Shown: in pieces, positions 44,793-55,792 of the stretch | Layout: each line of letters begins with the position of its first letter | Numbering within the stretch: the stretch's first letter is position 1 | Assembly: GCF_001571365.1 (NCBI RefSeq) | Contig: NZ_BCTQ01000006.1 | Span: forward strand, 124,001-188,000 | Reading direction: 5' to 3' | DNA length: 64,000 nucleotides | DNA from: Achromobacter denitrificans NBRC 15125 | GTDB lineage: Bacteria > Pseudomonadota > Gammaproteobacteria > Burkholderiales > Burkholderiaceae_B | The notes under the pieces: generated by a model | What the model saw: only the letters and a program-made list of their open reading frames with translations | Databases searched by the model: none | Told to the model about the DNA's origin: nothing | Position numbers and translations under genes: made by a program

Positions 44793-45830
44793 TTACTCCT
44801 CGGGCGTCACTTGCTCGCCACGCTGGATGGCTTGCATGAACTCCAGCTTGAGCAGCAGCTGCTCCATGCCCTTGGTGTCCAGGCGCTGGGTGTTGTGCGA
44901 GTTGTAGTCCTCGCTGCGCGAGATCTTCTCTTCGCCTTGTTCGACGAACTTTGCGTAGTTGAGGTCGCGCAGGTCAGGCGGGATGCGGTAGTAATCGCCC
45001 ATGTCTTCCGCGCTGGCCATTTCTTCGCGGCTCAGCAGCACTTCGTACAGCTTCTCGCCGTGGCGCGTGCCAATGACATTGATGGGATGGTTGGGCTTGC
45101 CCAGCATGCGCGCCAGGGTTTGCGCCAAGGTCTGCACCGTGGCCGCGGGGGCCTTCTGCACGAACAGGTCGCCATTGTTGCCGTGCTCGAACGCGTACAG
45201 GACCAAGTCCACCGCGTCCGAGAGCGTCATCATGAAGCGAGTCATGTCGGGGTCGGTGATCGACATGGGCGTGCCGGCCCGGATCTGGTCGATGAACAGC
45301 GGAATAACGGAACCGCGCGATGCCATCACGTTGCCGTAACGCGTGCCGCAGATCACCGTTTCGCTGGCGTCGAGGTCCCGCGATTTCGCGACCATGACTT
45401 TTTCCATCATGGCCTTGGAGATCCCCATCGCATTGATGGGATAGACGGCCTTATCGGTGCTCAGGCAGACCACCTTGCTGACTCTGTTGCGGATGGCCGC
45501 TTCCAGCACATTTTCCGTGCCGAGGATGTTGGTGTAGACCGCTTCCATCGGGTGGAATTCACAGGAGGGCACCTGCTTGAGCGCGGCGGCATGAAAGATA
45601 TAGTCCACGCCGCGCGTCGCATTCAGCAGGCTCTGGCTGTTGCGGACGTCGCCGATATAGAACTTCAGCTTCGGATGCGAATAGCGCTTGCGCATGTCAT
45701 CCTGCTTCTTCTCGTCACGGCTGAATATCCGGATCTCGCCGATGTCGGTTTGCAGGAAGCGCTTCAATACGGCATTGCCGAAGGATCCCGTGCCGCCGGT
45801 GATAAGCAGTTTGGCGTTTGGTTTCAACAT
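44793..45830 (-). CDS. fnlA: UDP-GlcNAc 4,6-dehydratase/5-epimerase
   Basis: 345 residues, soluble SDR of the FnlA/WbjB/Cap5E type: LITGGTGSFGNAVLKRFL, the catalytic stretch LSTDKAVYPINAMGISKAMME, and the C-terminal GEKLYEVLLSREEM. It catalyses the first step to UDP-L-FucNAc, combining 4,6-dehydration with C5 (and C3) epimerisation. It heads the fnlABC-wbuB block, 38 bases after hisF. Confidence 0.93.
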   Translation of the reverse strand: MLKPNAKLLITGGTGSFGNAVLKRFLQTDIGEIRIFSRDEKKQDDMRKRYSHPKLKFYIGDVRNSQSLLNATRGVDYIFHAAALKQVPSCEFHPMEAVYTNILGTENVLEAAIRNRVSKVVCLSTDKAVYPINAMGISKAMMEKVMVAKSRDLDASETVICGTRYGNVMASRGSVIPLFIDQIRAGTPMSITDPDMTRFMMTLSDAVDLVLYAFEHGNNGDLFVQKAPAATVQTLAQTLARMLGKPNHPINVIGTRHGEKLYEVLLSREEMASAEDMGDYYRIPPDLRDLNYAKFVEQGEEKISRSEDYNSHNTQRLDTKGMEQLLLKLEFMQAIQRGEQVTPEE

Positions 45831-45868
45831 ATTCGCAAGTCTCTATCTATGGAACGGCGCAATACCGT

Positions 45869-46654
45869 TCAGGCACTGCGCAGATGCGCCGCGCGCACCA
45901 GCGCTTCGCGATCGGCCAATGAGGGGTAATTGATCAGCACGGCCTTGTACGAGCCCTTGAATACGAACAAGCTCCCGGCGCCAGCGCCGATGATTCCGAA
46001 CTTCTTGATCAGTTCGCCAATGTCGTCAATGGATCCGGCGCCGCCAAGAACCGACAGCGGGACGGTCGTCACGTTGCGGATCTGTTCGACGATGCCGAGG
46101 TCGTAGCCTTTCATGACGCCATCGTGATCGATGGAATTGACCACGATCTCGCCCACGCCGTGCTGCTGCAGCAAAGGCGCCAGCTCCACCGGATTCAAAT
46201 GCGTATTCTTGGTCGCGTTATGCGTCCAGACCTCGTAGCGGGAGCTGAAGCGCTTTTTCTTGACGTCCAGCACCGCAACGACGCTCTGACGGCCGAGCTT
46301 GTCGGAGATGCGGCTTGCCAGCGACGGGTCGTCGACCAGCGCGGAGCTCAGGGCAACCTTCTCCACGCCCAGGCTGATGATGGCCTGAGCCTGTTCGACC
46401 GTCTTCACGCCGCCGCCGTAGCAGAACGGCATGCGGCATTCGGCAGCAAGACGTTCAATCATTTTTAGATCGGGACCGACGCCCTTAGTGGTGGCGTCGA
46501 TGTCGACCACGATCAATTCGTCCACTTCCTTTTCATTGAAGATGCGGACGGCATTGATGGGGTCGCCGACGTACTTGTCGGACGAGAACTTCACGGTCTT
46601 GATCAGACCTTTGTCTCGGACCAGCAGGCAGGGGATGATTCTGGGACGAAGCAC
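45869..46654 (-). CDS. hisF2: HisF-like subunit of the sugar amidotransferase
   Basis: 261 residues, TIM barrel of the HisF family (RIIPCLLVRDKGLIKTVKF, VVDIDATTKG, CYGGGVKTVEQA, VLGGAGSIDD). It differs from true HisF in the opening segment (KFSSDKYVGDP), as do the WbpG-associated HisF2 copies. With hisH and wbpG it likely channels ammonia from glutamine to an N-acetyl sugar derivative, as in P. aeruginosa O5 2-acetamido-3-acetamidino sugar synthesis. The start is GTG at 46654, one base after the hisH stop. Confidence 0.88.
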   Translation of the reverse strand: MLRPRIIPCLLVRDKGLIKTVKFSSDKYVGDPINAVRIFNEKEVDELIVVDIDATTKGVGPDLKMIERLAAECRMPFCYGGGVKTVEQAQAIISLGVEKVALSSALVDDPSLASRISDKLGRQSVVAVLDVKKKRFSSRYEVWTHNATKNTHLNPVELAPLLQQHGVGEIVVNSIDHDGVMKGYDLGIVEQIRNVTTVPLSVLGGAGSIDDIGELIKKFGIIGAGAGSLFVFKGSYKAVLINYPSLADREALVRAAHLRSA

Positions 46655-46655
46655 G

Positions 46656-47270
46656 TTAGATATCCGCGAAGTTCTTCAGGAGGCGCGCACCGAATTCGTG
46701 GCTCTTCTCGGGGTGGAATTGCACGCCGTACACGTTTTCGTGATTGACCGCGCATGCGAACCGCGAGCCGTACTCGGCCGTGGCCAGCGTGTCCGCCTGG
46801 TCCTGGCAATCGAAATAGTAGGAATGGAGGAAGTAAAAGCGAGCATCCGTCTCCAGTCCGGCGAACAGCGGCGACGATTGTTTCGGATTTACGTCATTCC
46901 AGCCCATATGCGGCAATTGCGTGCGCTGCGTGAAATGGGTGGTGTCGAGCTTGCGCACCATACCAGGCACCCAATTCAGACCAGACGCCGCGCCTTCTTC
47001 GCTGCCGCCGGCCAACATCTGCATGCCGACGCAGATGCCAAGAACAGGAACCTTGTCTTTGGTGACCCGTTCGACGGCGACATCGTACATGCCCGAACGG
47101 CGGAAGGACTCCATCGCGTAGTCGAAGGCGCCGACGCCGGGCAAGATCAACTTGGTGGCGCCCGCAAGATCTTCGGCGGTGCGCGCGATGGAGACGGGCA
47201 CCGCCATGCGGCGGTACATGTTGGCGAAGGCCAGGACGTTGCCCAGGCCGTAGTCAATGATGGCAATCAT
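46656..47270 (-). CDS. hisH2: HisH-like glutaminase subunit of the sugar amidotransferase
   Basis: 204 residues, class I glutamine amidotransferase: oxyanion region LILPGVGAFDYAM, nucleophile Cys in GICVGMQMLAGGSEEG, and the His-Glu pair in GVQFHPEKSHEFG. It releases ammonia for its HisF-like and WbpG-like partners. The ATG overlaps the wbpG stop (ATGA). The neighbours are sugar genes and no other his gene is present, so a role in histidine synthesis is unlikely. Confidence 0.9.
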   Translation of the reverse strand: MIAIIDYGLGNVLAFANMYRRMAVPVSIARTAEDLAGATKLILPGVGAFDYAMESFRRSGMYDVAVERVTKDKVPVLGICVGMQMLAGGSEEGAASGLNWVPGMVRKLDTTHFTQRTQLPHMGWNDVNPKQSSPLFAGLETDARFYFLHSYYFDCQDQADTLATAEYGSRFACAVNHENVYGVQFHPEKSHEFGARLLKNFADI

Positions 47271-48406
47271 CGGAACAGCCTCTTTTCCAGGCCGAGCTTT
47301 TGCATGACGGTCGCGCCCAGTCCGATCAGCGCCTTTTTGTTGGCGTAGTCGCGGAAGGTCCGGTTCGGGCCGTCGAAAATAGCCTGCAGCTCGTCTTCGG
47401 TCAGGTCCAACTTGTGCGCAACGTAGCGGAACTCCTGGCGAGAGAAATGTTCGTCCAGCTCCGGGCGCGAAATGCGGTCCAGCGCTTCCTCGCGCGTCAT
47501 TTGGCCGGTGAGAATCAGGCTGGAGAAGTGGGCCCGGCGCTTTTCGTAGCCGAACTTGCGGGGCATCCAATAGTCTTCATAGAAGCGGGTGAACCGCGAT
47601 TCGTGGTGCTTGTGCTGGAATTTCTTCCAGCCGAAGCGCGACTCCAGCTCCTGCTCGGCGTCCACCTTGATGTAGGGCACCAGGTTAAGCGGCTTGAACA
47701 CCTGCATCCCCAGCACGTAGCGGTAGTAGAGCTTGTACGTCAGGATGTCCACGATCGGGAAGGTTTTGAGTGGACGCTTGCCGAACTTCTTGTGGATGTC
47801 CAGAATCAGCCGCTTGTCGATGCCGGGATATCCGCCCCATTCTTCGGGCTCGCGGCAACACTCGGTCGAGTAGTTGCCGCCGGTCAGCACGTACTTGAGC
47901 TTGTGCTTGTTCGCGAACTTGTACAGGCCGGAGAAGAAGGCGACGTCCTGCGGCAGATCCTGGTCGGGGATTTGCGACTTCAGGAACGCGACCTGCAGGT
48001 CCTTCATCTCTTCCCAGTTGATGACCTCGGTGTACAAATCGAGGCCCAGCCCATCGACCAGCTTTTCCACGTTGCCAACGGCTTGGTCGGTATCCCAGCC
48101 TGCGTCGACGTGGAACAGCAACGGGCGCAAGCCCATCTTTTCCTTCGCGATGTAAGCCGTATACGAGCTGTCCAGGCCGCCGCTCAAACCGATGATGCAG
48201 TCAAAGTCCTTGCCTTTGCCTTCCGCCTTGATCTTCTCGGCCGTCCGCATGAGCTCAGCTTCGCCGCGGGCGTCCGTATGCCAGTTGGGTTTGATCTGCG
48301 TGTCGAAATTCGCGCAGTAGTCGGACTCACCGCGTTCGTCGAACGTAATGTTCGGATCGCTGGTGTCCATGATGGTGCGGGTGCAGATGCGGTAGCTTTG
48401 GCTCAT
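47267..48406 (-). CDS. wbpG: N-acetyl sugar amidotransferase, WbpG/WbuX type
   Basis: 379 residues. It opens with the family's Cys-containing CTRTIMDTSDPNITFDERG, followed by the ATP-pyrophosphatase loop GLSGGLDSSYTAY (about 73-85), LLFHVDAGWDTDQAVGNVEK and GGNYSTECCREPEEWGGYPG. WbpG with HisH and HisF is required in P. aeruginosa to make an acetamidino group on ManNAc3NAcA. Given wlbABC just upstream, the same sugar type is the likely acceptor. The ATG at 48406 was chosen to match the family start; a longer frame begins 11 codons upstream. Confidence 0.92.
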   Translation of the reverse strand: MSQSYRICTRTIMDTSDPNITFDERGESDYCANFDTQIKPNWHTDARGEAELMRTAEKIKAEGKGKDFDCIIGLSGGLDSSYTAYIAKEKMGLRPLLFHVDAGWDTDQAVGNVEKLVDGLGLDLYTEVINWEEMKDLQVAFLKSQIPDQDLPQDVAFFSGLYKFANKHKLKYVLTGGNYSTECCREPEEWGGYPGIDKRLILDIHKKFGKRPLKTFPIVDILTYKLYYRYVLGMQVFKPLNLVPYIKVDAEQELESRFGWKKFQHKHHESRFTRFYEDYWMPRKFGYEKRRAHFSSLILTGQMTREEALDRISRPELDEHFSRQEFRYVAHKLDLTEDELQAIFDGPNRTFRDYANKKALIGLGATVMQKLGLEKRLFR

Positions 48407-48498
48407 GTTGTTTCGGTGCTGGCGTGAGGCTGGCGGCAAATCCGGCGCCCCGCTTTAACGGGCTGAGCCCGAATATTGATGATCGGCGTATCGAGAAG

Positions 48499-48532
48499 GC
48501 CGGCGCGTGAGACTTGCGTTCATCGCGCCGGC
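48499..48532 (-). other. Intra-operon hairpin between wlbC and wbpG
   Basis: A perfect 9-bp GC-rich stem (GCCGGCGCG 48499-48507 with 48524-48532) with a 16-base loop lies in the 149-base gap downstream of wlbC. No U-run follows. It is the only sizeable gap between wlbA and hisF and may mark an mRNA processing or stability point. Confidence 0.45.
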
Positions 48533-48555
48533 GAATTGGCTCGGCCCAAGGGGCA

Positions 48556-49658
48556 TTACTTTTGGGCGCTGCCTTCGATGCCTTGTGCGACGGCCTGAAC
48601 GATCTGCTGGATGACGTCCTTGCCGAGGTACGGGTGCATGGGAATGCTCATGACACGCTCGGCAAGCTGATCGCCGACCGGCAGATTGGCCGAGTCGTCG
48701 CGTACGGCAGGTTGCTTGTTCAGCGGAATCGGGTAGTGCACGGCAGTCGGAATGCCTTGGGCCTTCAGATGTTCCTGCAGCGCTGCGCGATTGGGCACCA
48801 GGATGGTGTACTGCGCCCAGGCGCTCACGTTGCCGTCGGCGACGTACGGGGTATCCGTGATGCCGGCGGCATGGAAAGCCGCCGTATAGTTGGCCGCGAC
48901 CTGGTTGCGCAGATCCAGCTCTTCGTCCAGCAGTTCCAGCTTCGGAAGCAGAACGGCCGCCTGCAGCGTGTCGAGTCGGCTGTTCACGCCGATGCGGACG
49001 TGGTGATAGCGGCGGTCCTGGCCATGACGGGCGATCTGGCGAATGACGCGGGCCAACTCGGGGTCATTGGTGAAGATTGCGCCGCCGTCACCGTAGCAGC
49101 CCAAAGGCTTGCTCGGGAAAAAGCTGGTGCACGAAATCGCGCTCAGATTGCAGGATTTGCGGCCTTTGTAGGTCGCGCCATAGCTCTGCGCGGCGTCTTC
49201 GATGACGGGGATGCCATGGCGCTCGGCGATGGCGTTGATCGCGTCGAGATCGGCGCATTGCCCATAGAGCGAAACCGGAATAATGGCTTTGGTCTTGGGG
49301 GTGATAGCCGCTTCGAGCTTTGCGGGATCGAGATTGCAGGTACGGGGGTCGACGTCCACGTAGACAGGCTTGGCGCCCAGCAGCGCGACGGTCTCCGCGG
49401 TGGCAATGTAGTTGAAGCCCGGCGTGATGACTTCGTCGCCGGGGCCGATGCCCAGCGCCATCTGCACGATTTGCAGCGCGTCCGTGCCGTTCGCGCAGCT
49501 GATGCAGAATTCGACGCCGGCGTAGGCCGCCAGCTTTTGTTCAAGTTCTGCGACTTCGGGTCCCAGAATGAACTGACCGTGTGCGAGCACGCGTTGGATG
49601 CCCGCGTCGATCTTGTCCTTGATGCGGCTTTGTTGAGCCTTGAGGTCGACGAAATCGA

Positions 49659-49662
<4 letters not shown>
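48556..49662 (-). CDS. wlbC: UDP-2-acetamido-2-deoxy-3-oxo-glucuronate aminotransferase
   Basis: 368 residues, DegT/DnrJ/EryC1/StrS family: DFVDLKAQQ at the N-terminus, [31 protein letters not shown] with Asp156, and the PLP-lysine in [15 protein letters not shown] (Lys185). This matches WlbC/WbpE, which put an amine on C3 of the WlbA product using glutamate. It overlaps the wlbB stop by ATGA. Confidence 0.92.
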
Positions 49663-51848
<2,186 letters not shown>

Positions 51849-52463
51849 ATGGTTTCCCTGGGCTACATATATACGAAAGTGCTCAAGAAAATGCGCGGCG
51901 CCGCGATCGCCAATTCACGTATTCATGCATCGTCGAAGGTCGAGTCCGGCAGCGCGGTAATAGATTCCGTATTCGACAGGCATTCTTTCTGCGGATACGA
52001 CTGCACCATCGTGGCTTGCGATGTCGGCGCATTCTGCTCGATCGCAAGTGGCGTAGTTATCGGCGGTGCGCGGCATCCTATCGAGTATGCGTCGACCAGC
52101 CCGGTGTTCCTGTCGCATAAGGACAGTGTCAAGAAGAAGTACTCCCGGCACGTTTATTCGTGGAATCCGCGTACTCGCATTGGAAACGACGTCTGGATCG
52201 GGGAGCGTGCTTTGATAAAGAGCGGCGTTACCATAGGCGACGGCGCAGTTATCGGGATGGGCAGTGTCGTGACGAAGGACGTTCCGCCCTATACGATCGT
52301 TGCCGGTAACCCGGCCAAAATTATTCGTGCGCGTTTTTCGCCCGAAATTTCAGAGGGATTCCTGCGCTTGCAGTGGTGGAGTCTCCCTGACGATGAATTG
52401 ACGAAATTGGCTCCGATGTTCACGAATCCCGAATTGTTGTTGCAAACCAAAGGCTTGCTTTGA
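51849..52463 (+). CDS. CatB-like hexapeptide acetyltransferase
   Basis: 204 residues of a left-handed beta-helix acyltransferase: SVFDRHSFCGYDCTIVACDV, GARHPIEYASTSPVF carrying the likely catalytic His, then RIGNDVWIGERALIKSGVTI and VVTKDVPPYTIVAGNPAK. This xenobiotic/antigen acetyltransferase type commonly O-acetylates O-antigen sugars. A good AAGGTGG ribosome site precedes the ATG. The next gene starts with TTG overlapping its stop. Confidence 0.87.
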   Translation: MVSLGYIYTKVLKKMRGAAIANSRIHASSKVESGSAVIDSVFDRHSFCGYDCTIVACDVGAFCSIASGVVIGGARHPIEYASTSPVFLSHKDSVKKKYSRHVYSWNPRTRIGNDVWIGERALIKSGVTIGDGAVIGMGSVVTKDVPPYTIVAGNPAKIIRARFSPEISEGFLRLQWWSLPDDELTKLAPMFTNPELLLQTKGLL

Positions 52464-53614
52464 AGATCGTCCATCTATGCGTGTCCTGTTTTTATATTGA
52501 CGGATACCGGTATCAGGAAAATGAACTGATAGCCGAACACGTCCGGCAGGGGCACGACGTTACCGTGATCGCCTCGACCGAGACCTTTGTCGACAACATG
52601 AATCTCGGGTATGTCGAGCCTTCCACCTATATGGGGCAGGACGGCGCCAAGGTCATTCGGCTCGCTTATTCAGGCCCGTTCCCCGCCCGCGTCCAGCAGA
52701 AGCTGCGCATGCACAAGGGGATATATCGGCTCCTGGATGAGATAAAACCGGACGTCATCATGTTCCATGGCCTTTGCGGCTGGGAGCTCTTGACCGCTGC
52801 GCGTTACAAGAAGCGCAACCCGAGCACGATCTTCTATGTGGACAGCCACGAAGACGCGCATAACAGCGCGCGGAGCTTTTTCTCCAAGAATGTTCTGCAT
52901 GGGATCTATTACAAGTCCATCATAAAAGCCAGCTTGCCTCAGATCGAGAAGGTGCTGTGCATTTCCCTGGAAACGATGGACTTCTGCCGAAAACAGTACG
53001 GCATTCCCGAAGATAAATTGGAATTCTTCCCATTGGGGGGGAAGCTCGCGCGCGAACCGTACTATTCCGAGACCCGCGAGCGAGTGCGCCGTCAGTACGA
53101 GATCGCGGATGACGAAATTCTCTTCGTCCAAACAGGAAAGTTCGACTGGAAGAGGAAGATGTTGGTCGAAAGCCTGAAGGCGTTTGCCAAAACTTCCGAC
53201 TCCAAGCTGCGCTTTTTCATCGCGGGCATCGTTTCCGACGCTTTGAAGACCGAGGTAGAACAGTTGGTTGCGGCTGATCCCAGAGTCCAGTTCCTGGGGT
53301 GGAAGAAGGCGGAAGATCTGTATGAACTGCTTTGTGCGGCGGATGTTTACGTCCAGCCAGGCACACAGTCGGCAACCATGCAGATCAGCCTGTGCGCACG
53401 TTGCGCCGTGTTGCTCGACGATGTCCCCAGTCACGTGCCTTTCGTTCATGAGAATGGATGGAAAGTCCGCGATATCAATGGTTTGAAGGATGTGTTCCTC
53501 TCCATTGAAAATAATAAGGGTCGAGTTGCGGCGATGCGCAGCAAGTCATATGCGATCGCGGAGAAGCTGCTGGATTACGAACGCATGGCGCAACGCCTGC
53601 TGCAGCCTCACTGA
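52460..53614 (+). CDS. Family 4 glycosyltransferase
   Basis: 384 residues, GT-B fold: N-terminal VSCFYIDGYRYQENELIAEH, then the C-terminal donor domain with LFVQTGKFDWKRKMLVESLK, VQFLGWKKAEDLYELLCAAD and YVQPGTQSATMQIS. The last replaces the usual E-x7-E first acidic residue by Gln. It is probably an O-antigen assembly transferase; the sugar is unknown. The start is TTG at 52460, overlapping the previous TGA, which indicates translational coupling. Confidence 0.83.
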   Translation: MKIVHLCVSCFYIDGYRYQENELIAEHVRQGHDVTVIASTETFVDNMNLGYVEPSTYMGQDGAKVIRLAYSGPFPARVQQKLRMHKGIYRLLDEIKPDVIMFHGLCGWELLTAARYKKRNPSTIFYVDSHEDAHNSARSFFSKNVLHGIYYKSIIKASLPQIEKVLCISLETMDFCRKQYGIPEDKLEFFPLGGKLAREPYYSETRERVRRQYEIADDEILFVQTGKFDWKRKMLVESLKAFAKTSDSKLRFFIAGIVSDALKTEVEQLVAADPRVQFLGWKKAEDLYELLCAADVYVQPGTQSATMQISLCARCAVLLDDVPSHVPFVHENGWKVRDINGLKDVFLSIENNKGRVAAMRSKSYAIAEKLLDYERMAQRLLQPH

Positions 53615-53682
53615 ATGGCCCGTATGTATCGCCCGGAATTCGTCTGCAGACGCAGTTCAAATCTAAAGCGCGCTGGAAGACA

Positions 53683-54966
53683 GTGAAACTACCGAAAAGC
53701 GATTTTTCCAAGAACGTGCTCACAGTCTTGAGTGGCAGTTCATTGGCTCTGCTCATTGCGCTCTTGCTGAGTCCCCTGCTGTCGCGTTTTTTTACGCCGG
53801 AGCAGTTCGGCTATCTCGCGGTCTATGCCTCGTTGGCGGCTATCGGTTCGGTCTTCGCGTCGCTTCGTTTCGAATTGACGATCGTACTTGCGCCTACCGA
53901 CCGATATGCATACTACCTGCTGCTGCTTGCCTTCGGGCTGACCTGCGTTTTCAGCGTTGGGTTCGTCGTCCTGTCGGGCATTGTGGTGATGGCCATCCCC
54001 GATCTGATTTCCAGGCACATCCCCCCGTTTGTGATGTTCCCGATGCTGACGATCGGGATATTCCTGACGACGGCCAACCAGATCCTGACGTCCTGGGGAA
54101 CCCGGCGCAAGCATTACAAGGGCATTTCGCAGGCCCGCGTCATCCAGGCGCTTACGCTTTGCGCGGGGCAGGTCAGCCTGGGTGCGCTATCCCTGAGCGG
54201 ATTCGGTTTGATCCTCGGCCACGCGTTCGGCGCAGCTTGCATGATGATCAAGCTGGTGAAGGAGTATGCAGAGGAGTTCGGCAGGTTCTGGCGCACGGCG
54301 AGCCTGAAGCGCGTGGTCGCTGTGGCCAAGCGGTACAAGGATTTTCCACGGTTCATGGTGATTGGCCAACTGGCGAACGTTGTGTCGGGCCAGGCGCCGG
54401 TCGTGCTGTTGGCGTTCCTTTACGATTCACATGCCGTTGGGCTCTATTCTCTGCCGGAGCGGGTGCTGGTGATGCCTTGCGCCTTTATCGCCGCAGCAAT
54501 CGGGGAGGTGTATCGGCAAGAGGCCGCGGCGACGTTCAATAGCACGGGGAATTGTCGCGCTGTATTCTTGAAAACCGCGAAAAAGCTTGCGCTCCTGGGA
54601 ATCGTGCCGGCGGTGGTTGCCATGATTGCGTCTCCCGTCTTGTTTCCCATTGTTTTTGGCGAAGCGTGGGCCGAGGCCGGGAAGATCGCGGCGGTCCTGG
54701 GCGCGTTAGTGTTTTTTCAGACCGTGGTATCGCCGTTGAGCTACACGGTTCTTCTGACGAAAATGTACCGACTGGATCTGATCTGGCAACTTGCCCGCCT
54801 CGTCGTGGTCGCGGTGGGCATTTGGGCCGGGTATTACTTCCTGAATTCGCTGTTTTACTCGGTAGTGTTCCTGGTTGCCGGCTATTGCGTGATGTATGTT
54901 CTGCACTTCATCCTGCAATACCGGGCCGCATGCGGGCATGCTTTGGGACGGCCGGCATCGGCCTGA
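53683..54966 (+). CDS. wzx: Wzx-type lipid-linked oligosaccharide flippase
   Basis: 427 residues with 12 hydrophobic segments: LSGSSLALLIALLLSPLLSRFFTPEQFG is the classic Wzx/polysaccharide-transporter opening (shown in parts: SGSSLALLIALL, then SPLLSRFFTPEQFG). Wzx moves und-PP-linked O-units to the periplasm, where Wzy polymerises them. The start is GTG at 53683 after a GGAAG site. It is more A/T-rich at wobble positions than the housekeeping genes. Confidence 0.88.
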   Translation: MKLPKSDFSKNVLTVLSGSSLALLIALLLSPLLSRFFTPEQFGYLAVYASLAAIGSVFASLRFELTIVLAPTDRYAYYLLLLAFGLTCVFSVGFVVLSGIVVMAIPDLISRHIPPFVMFPMLTIGIFLTTANQILTSWGTRRKHYKGISQARVIQALTLCAGQVSLGALSLSGFGLILGHAFGAACMMIKLVKEYAEEFGRFWRTASLKRVVAVAKRYKDFPRFMVIGQLANVVSGQAPVVLLAFLYDSHAVGLYSLPERVLVMPCAFIAAAIGEVYRQEAAATFNSTGNCRAVFLKTAKKLALLGIVPAVVAMIASPVLFPIVFGEAWAEAGKIAAVLGALVFFQTVVSPLSYTVLLTKMYRLDLIWQLARLVVVAVGIWAGYYFLNSLFYSVVFLVAGYCVMYVLHFILQYRAACGHALGRPASA

Positions 54967-55159
54967 CGACACGGATCGGTGGTGTCGTCCTCGGGTGGAA
55001 TCGCGAGTCGCGTCCCGGTCCTGAAATCCGGTGGTTTGGCATAATTGACGCTGGATAGTAGGCCGGCGAAACGGCATACGAGGCAGCTCTGCAGTAGGGT
55101 TGGCACGATTGGGTCAGGCGGGTGCGGGAATGCACGCGATGACTGGTTAGGAGAAATGG

Positions 55160-55792
55160 TTGAAGAAGAAAAGGTACTTGGTCCTGGGCCCTCACACAGA
55201 TGATGGCGAATGGGGCTGCGGCGCATCGATGGCGAAGTGGGCGGAGCAAGGGCACGAGGTGCACTACGCGGCATTTTCTGCCGCCGAGGAGTCCGTGCCC
55301 GCTGGCCTGACACAGGACATTCTGCGCACCGAAATCTTGGACGCGGCGAAAGAAATCAACCTGCCGGCCTCACAGTTGCAGGTGTTCCATTTTCGTGTAC
55401 GGTATTTCCCGCGTGACCGCCAGGAAATCCTGGAAACCATGGTCCGCCTTCGCAAGGAGATTGATCCCGATGTGGTCGTGGGGCCGAATTCCTACGACAC
55501 TCACCAGGACCACGAGGTCATCAATCGTGAAGCGTTCAGGGCATTCAAGCGCGCAACGATCCTGGGTTACGAAATTCCCTGGAATAACCGTCGGACAGAT
55601 CTGACGTTTTTCCATGGAGTGGAAGAGAAGCATCTGCAGTGCAAGATCCGCGCATTGGCCGCTTATAAGTCGCAAGCATTCCGTGCGCCGAATTACGATG
55701 AATTGATCCACAGTCTGGCTGTGCAGCGCGGTTGCCAGGTTGGCATGCGCTTTGCCGAAGCTTTCGAGGTGATTCGATGGGTAGAGCAATAA
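55160..55792 (+). CDS. PIG-L/LmbE-family deacetylase
   Basis: 210 residues with the zinc motifs VLGPHTDDGEWGCG (His-x-Asp-Asp) and THQDHEV (His-x2-His), typical of N-acetylglucosaminyl deacetylases. It would remove the N-acetyl group from a sugar on a nucleotide or lipid carrier. The start is TTG at 55160 behind a strong AGGAG site; the nearby ATG at 55156 is out of frame. The next gene, an LpxD-like acyltransferase, overlaps its end by 16 bases, so the pair may swap an acetyl for another acyl group. The 193-base gap before it shows nothing else. Confidence 0.85.
   Translation: MKKKRYLVLGPHTDDGEWGCGASMAKWAEQGHEVHYAAFSAAEESVPAGLTQDILRTEILDAAKEINLPASQLQVFHFRVRYFPRDRQEILETMVRLRKEIDPDVVVGPNSYDTHQDHEVINREAFRAFKRATILGYEIPWNNRRTDLTFFHGVEEKHLQCKIRALAAYKSQAFRAPNYDELIHSLAVQRGCQVGMRFAEAFEVIRWVEQ

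Noticed and set aside
45869-47270. hisF and hisH as histidine biosynthesis genes
   Set aside because: No other his genes are nearby and they abut wbpG, so they are the sugar-amidotransferase paralogues.
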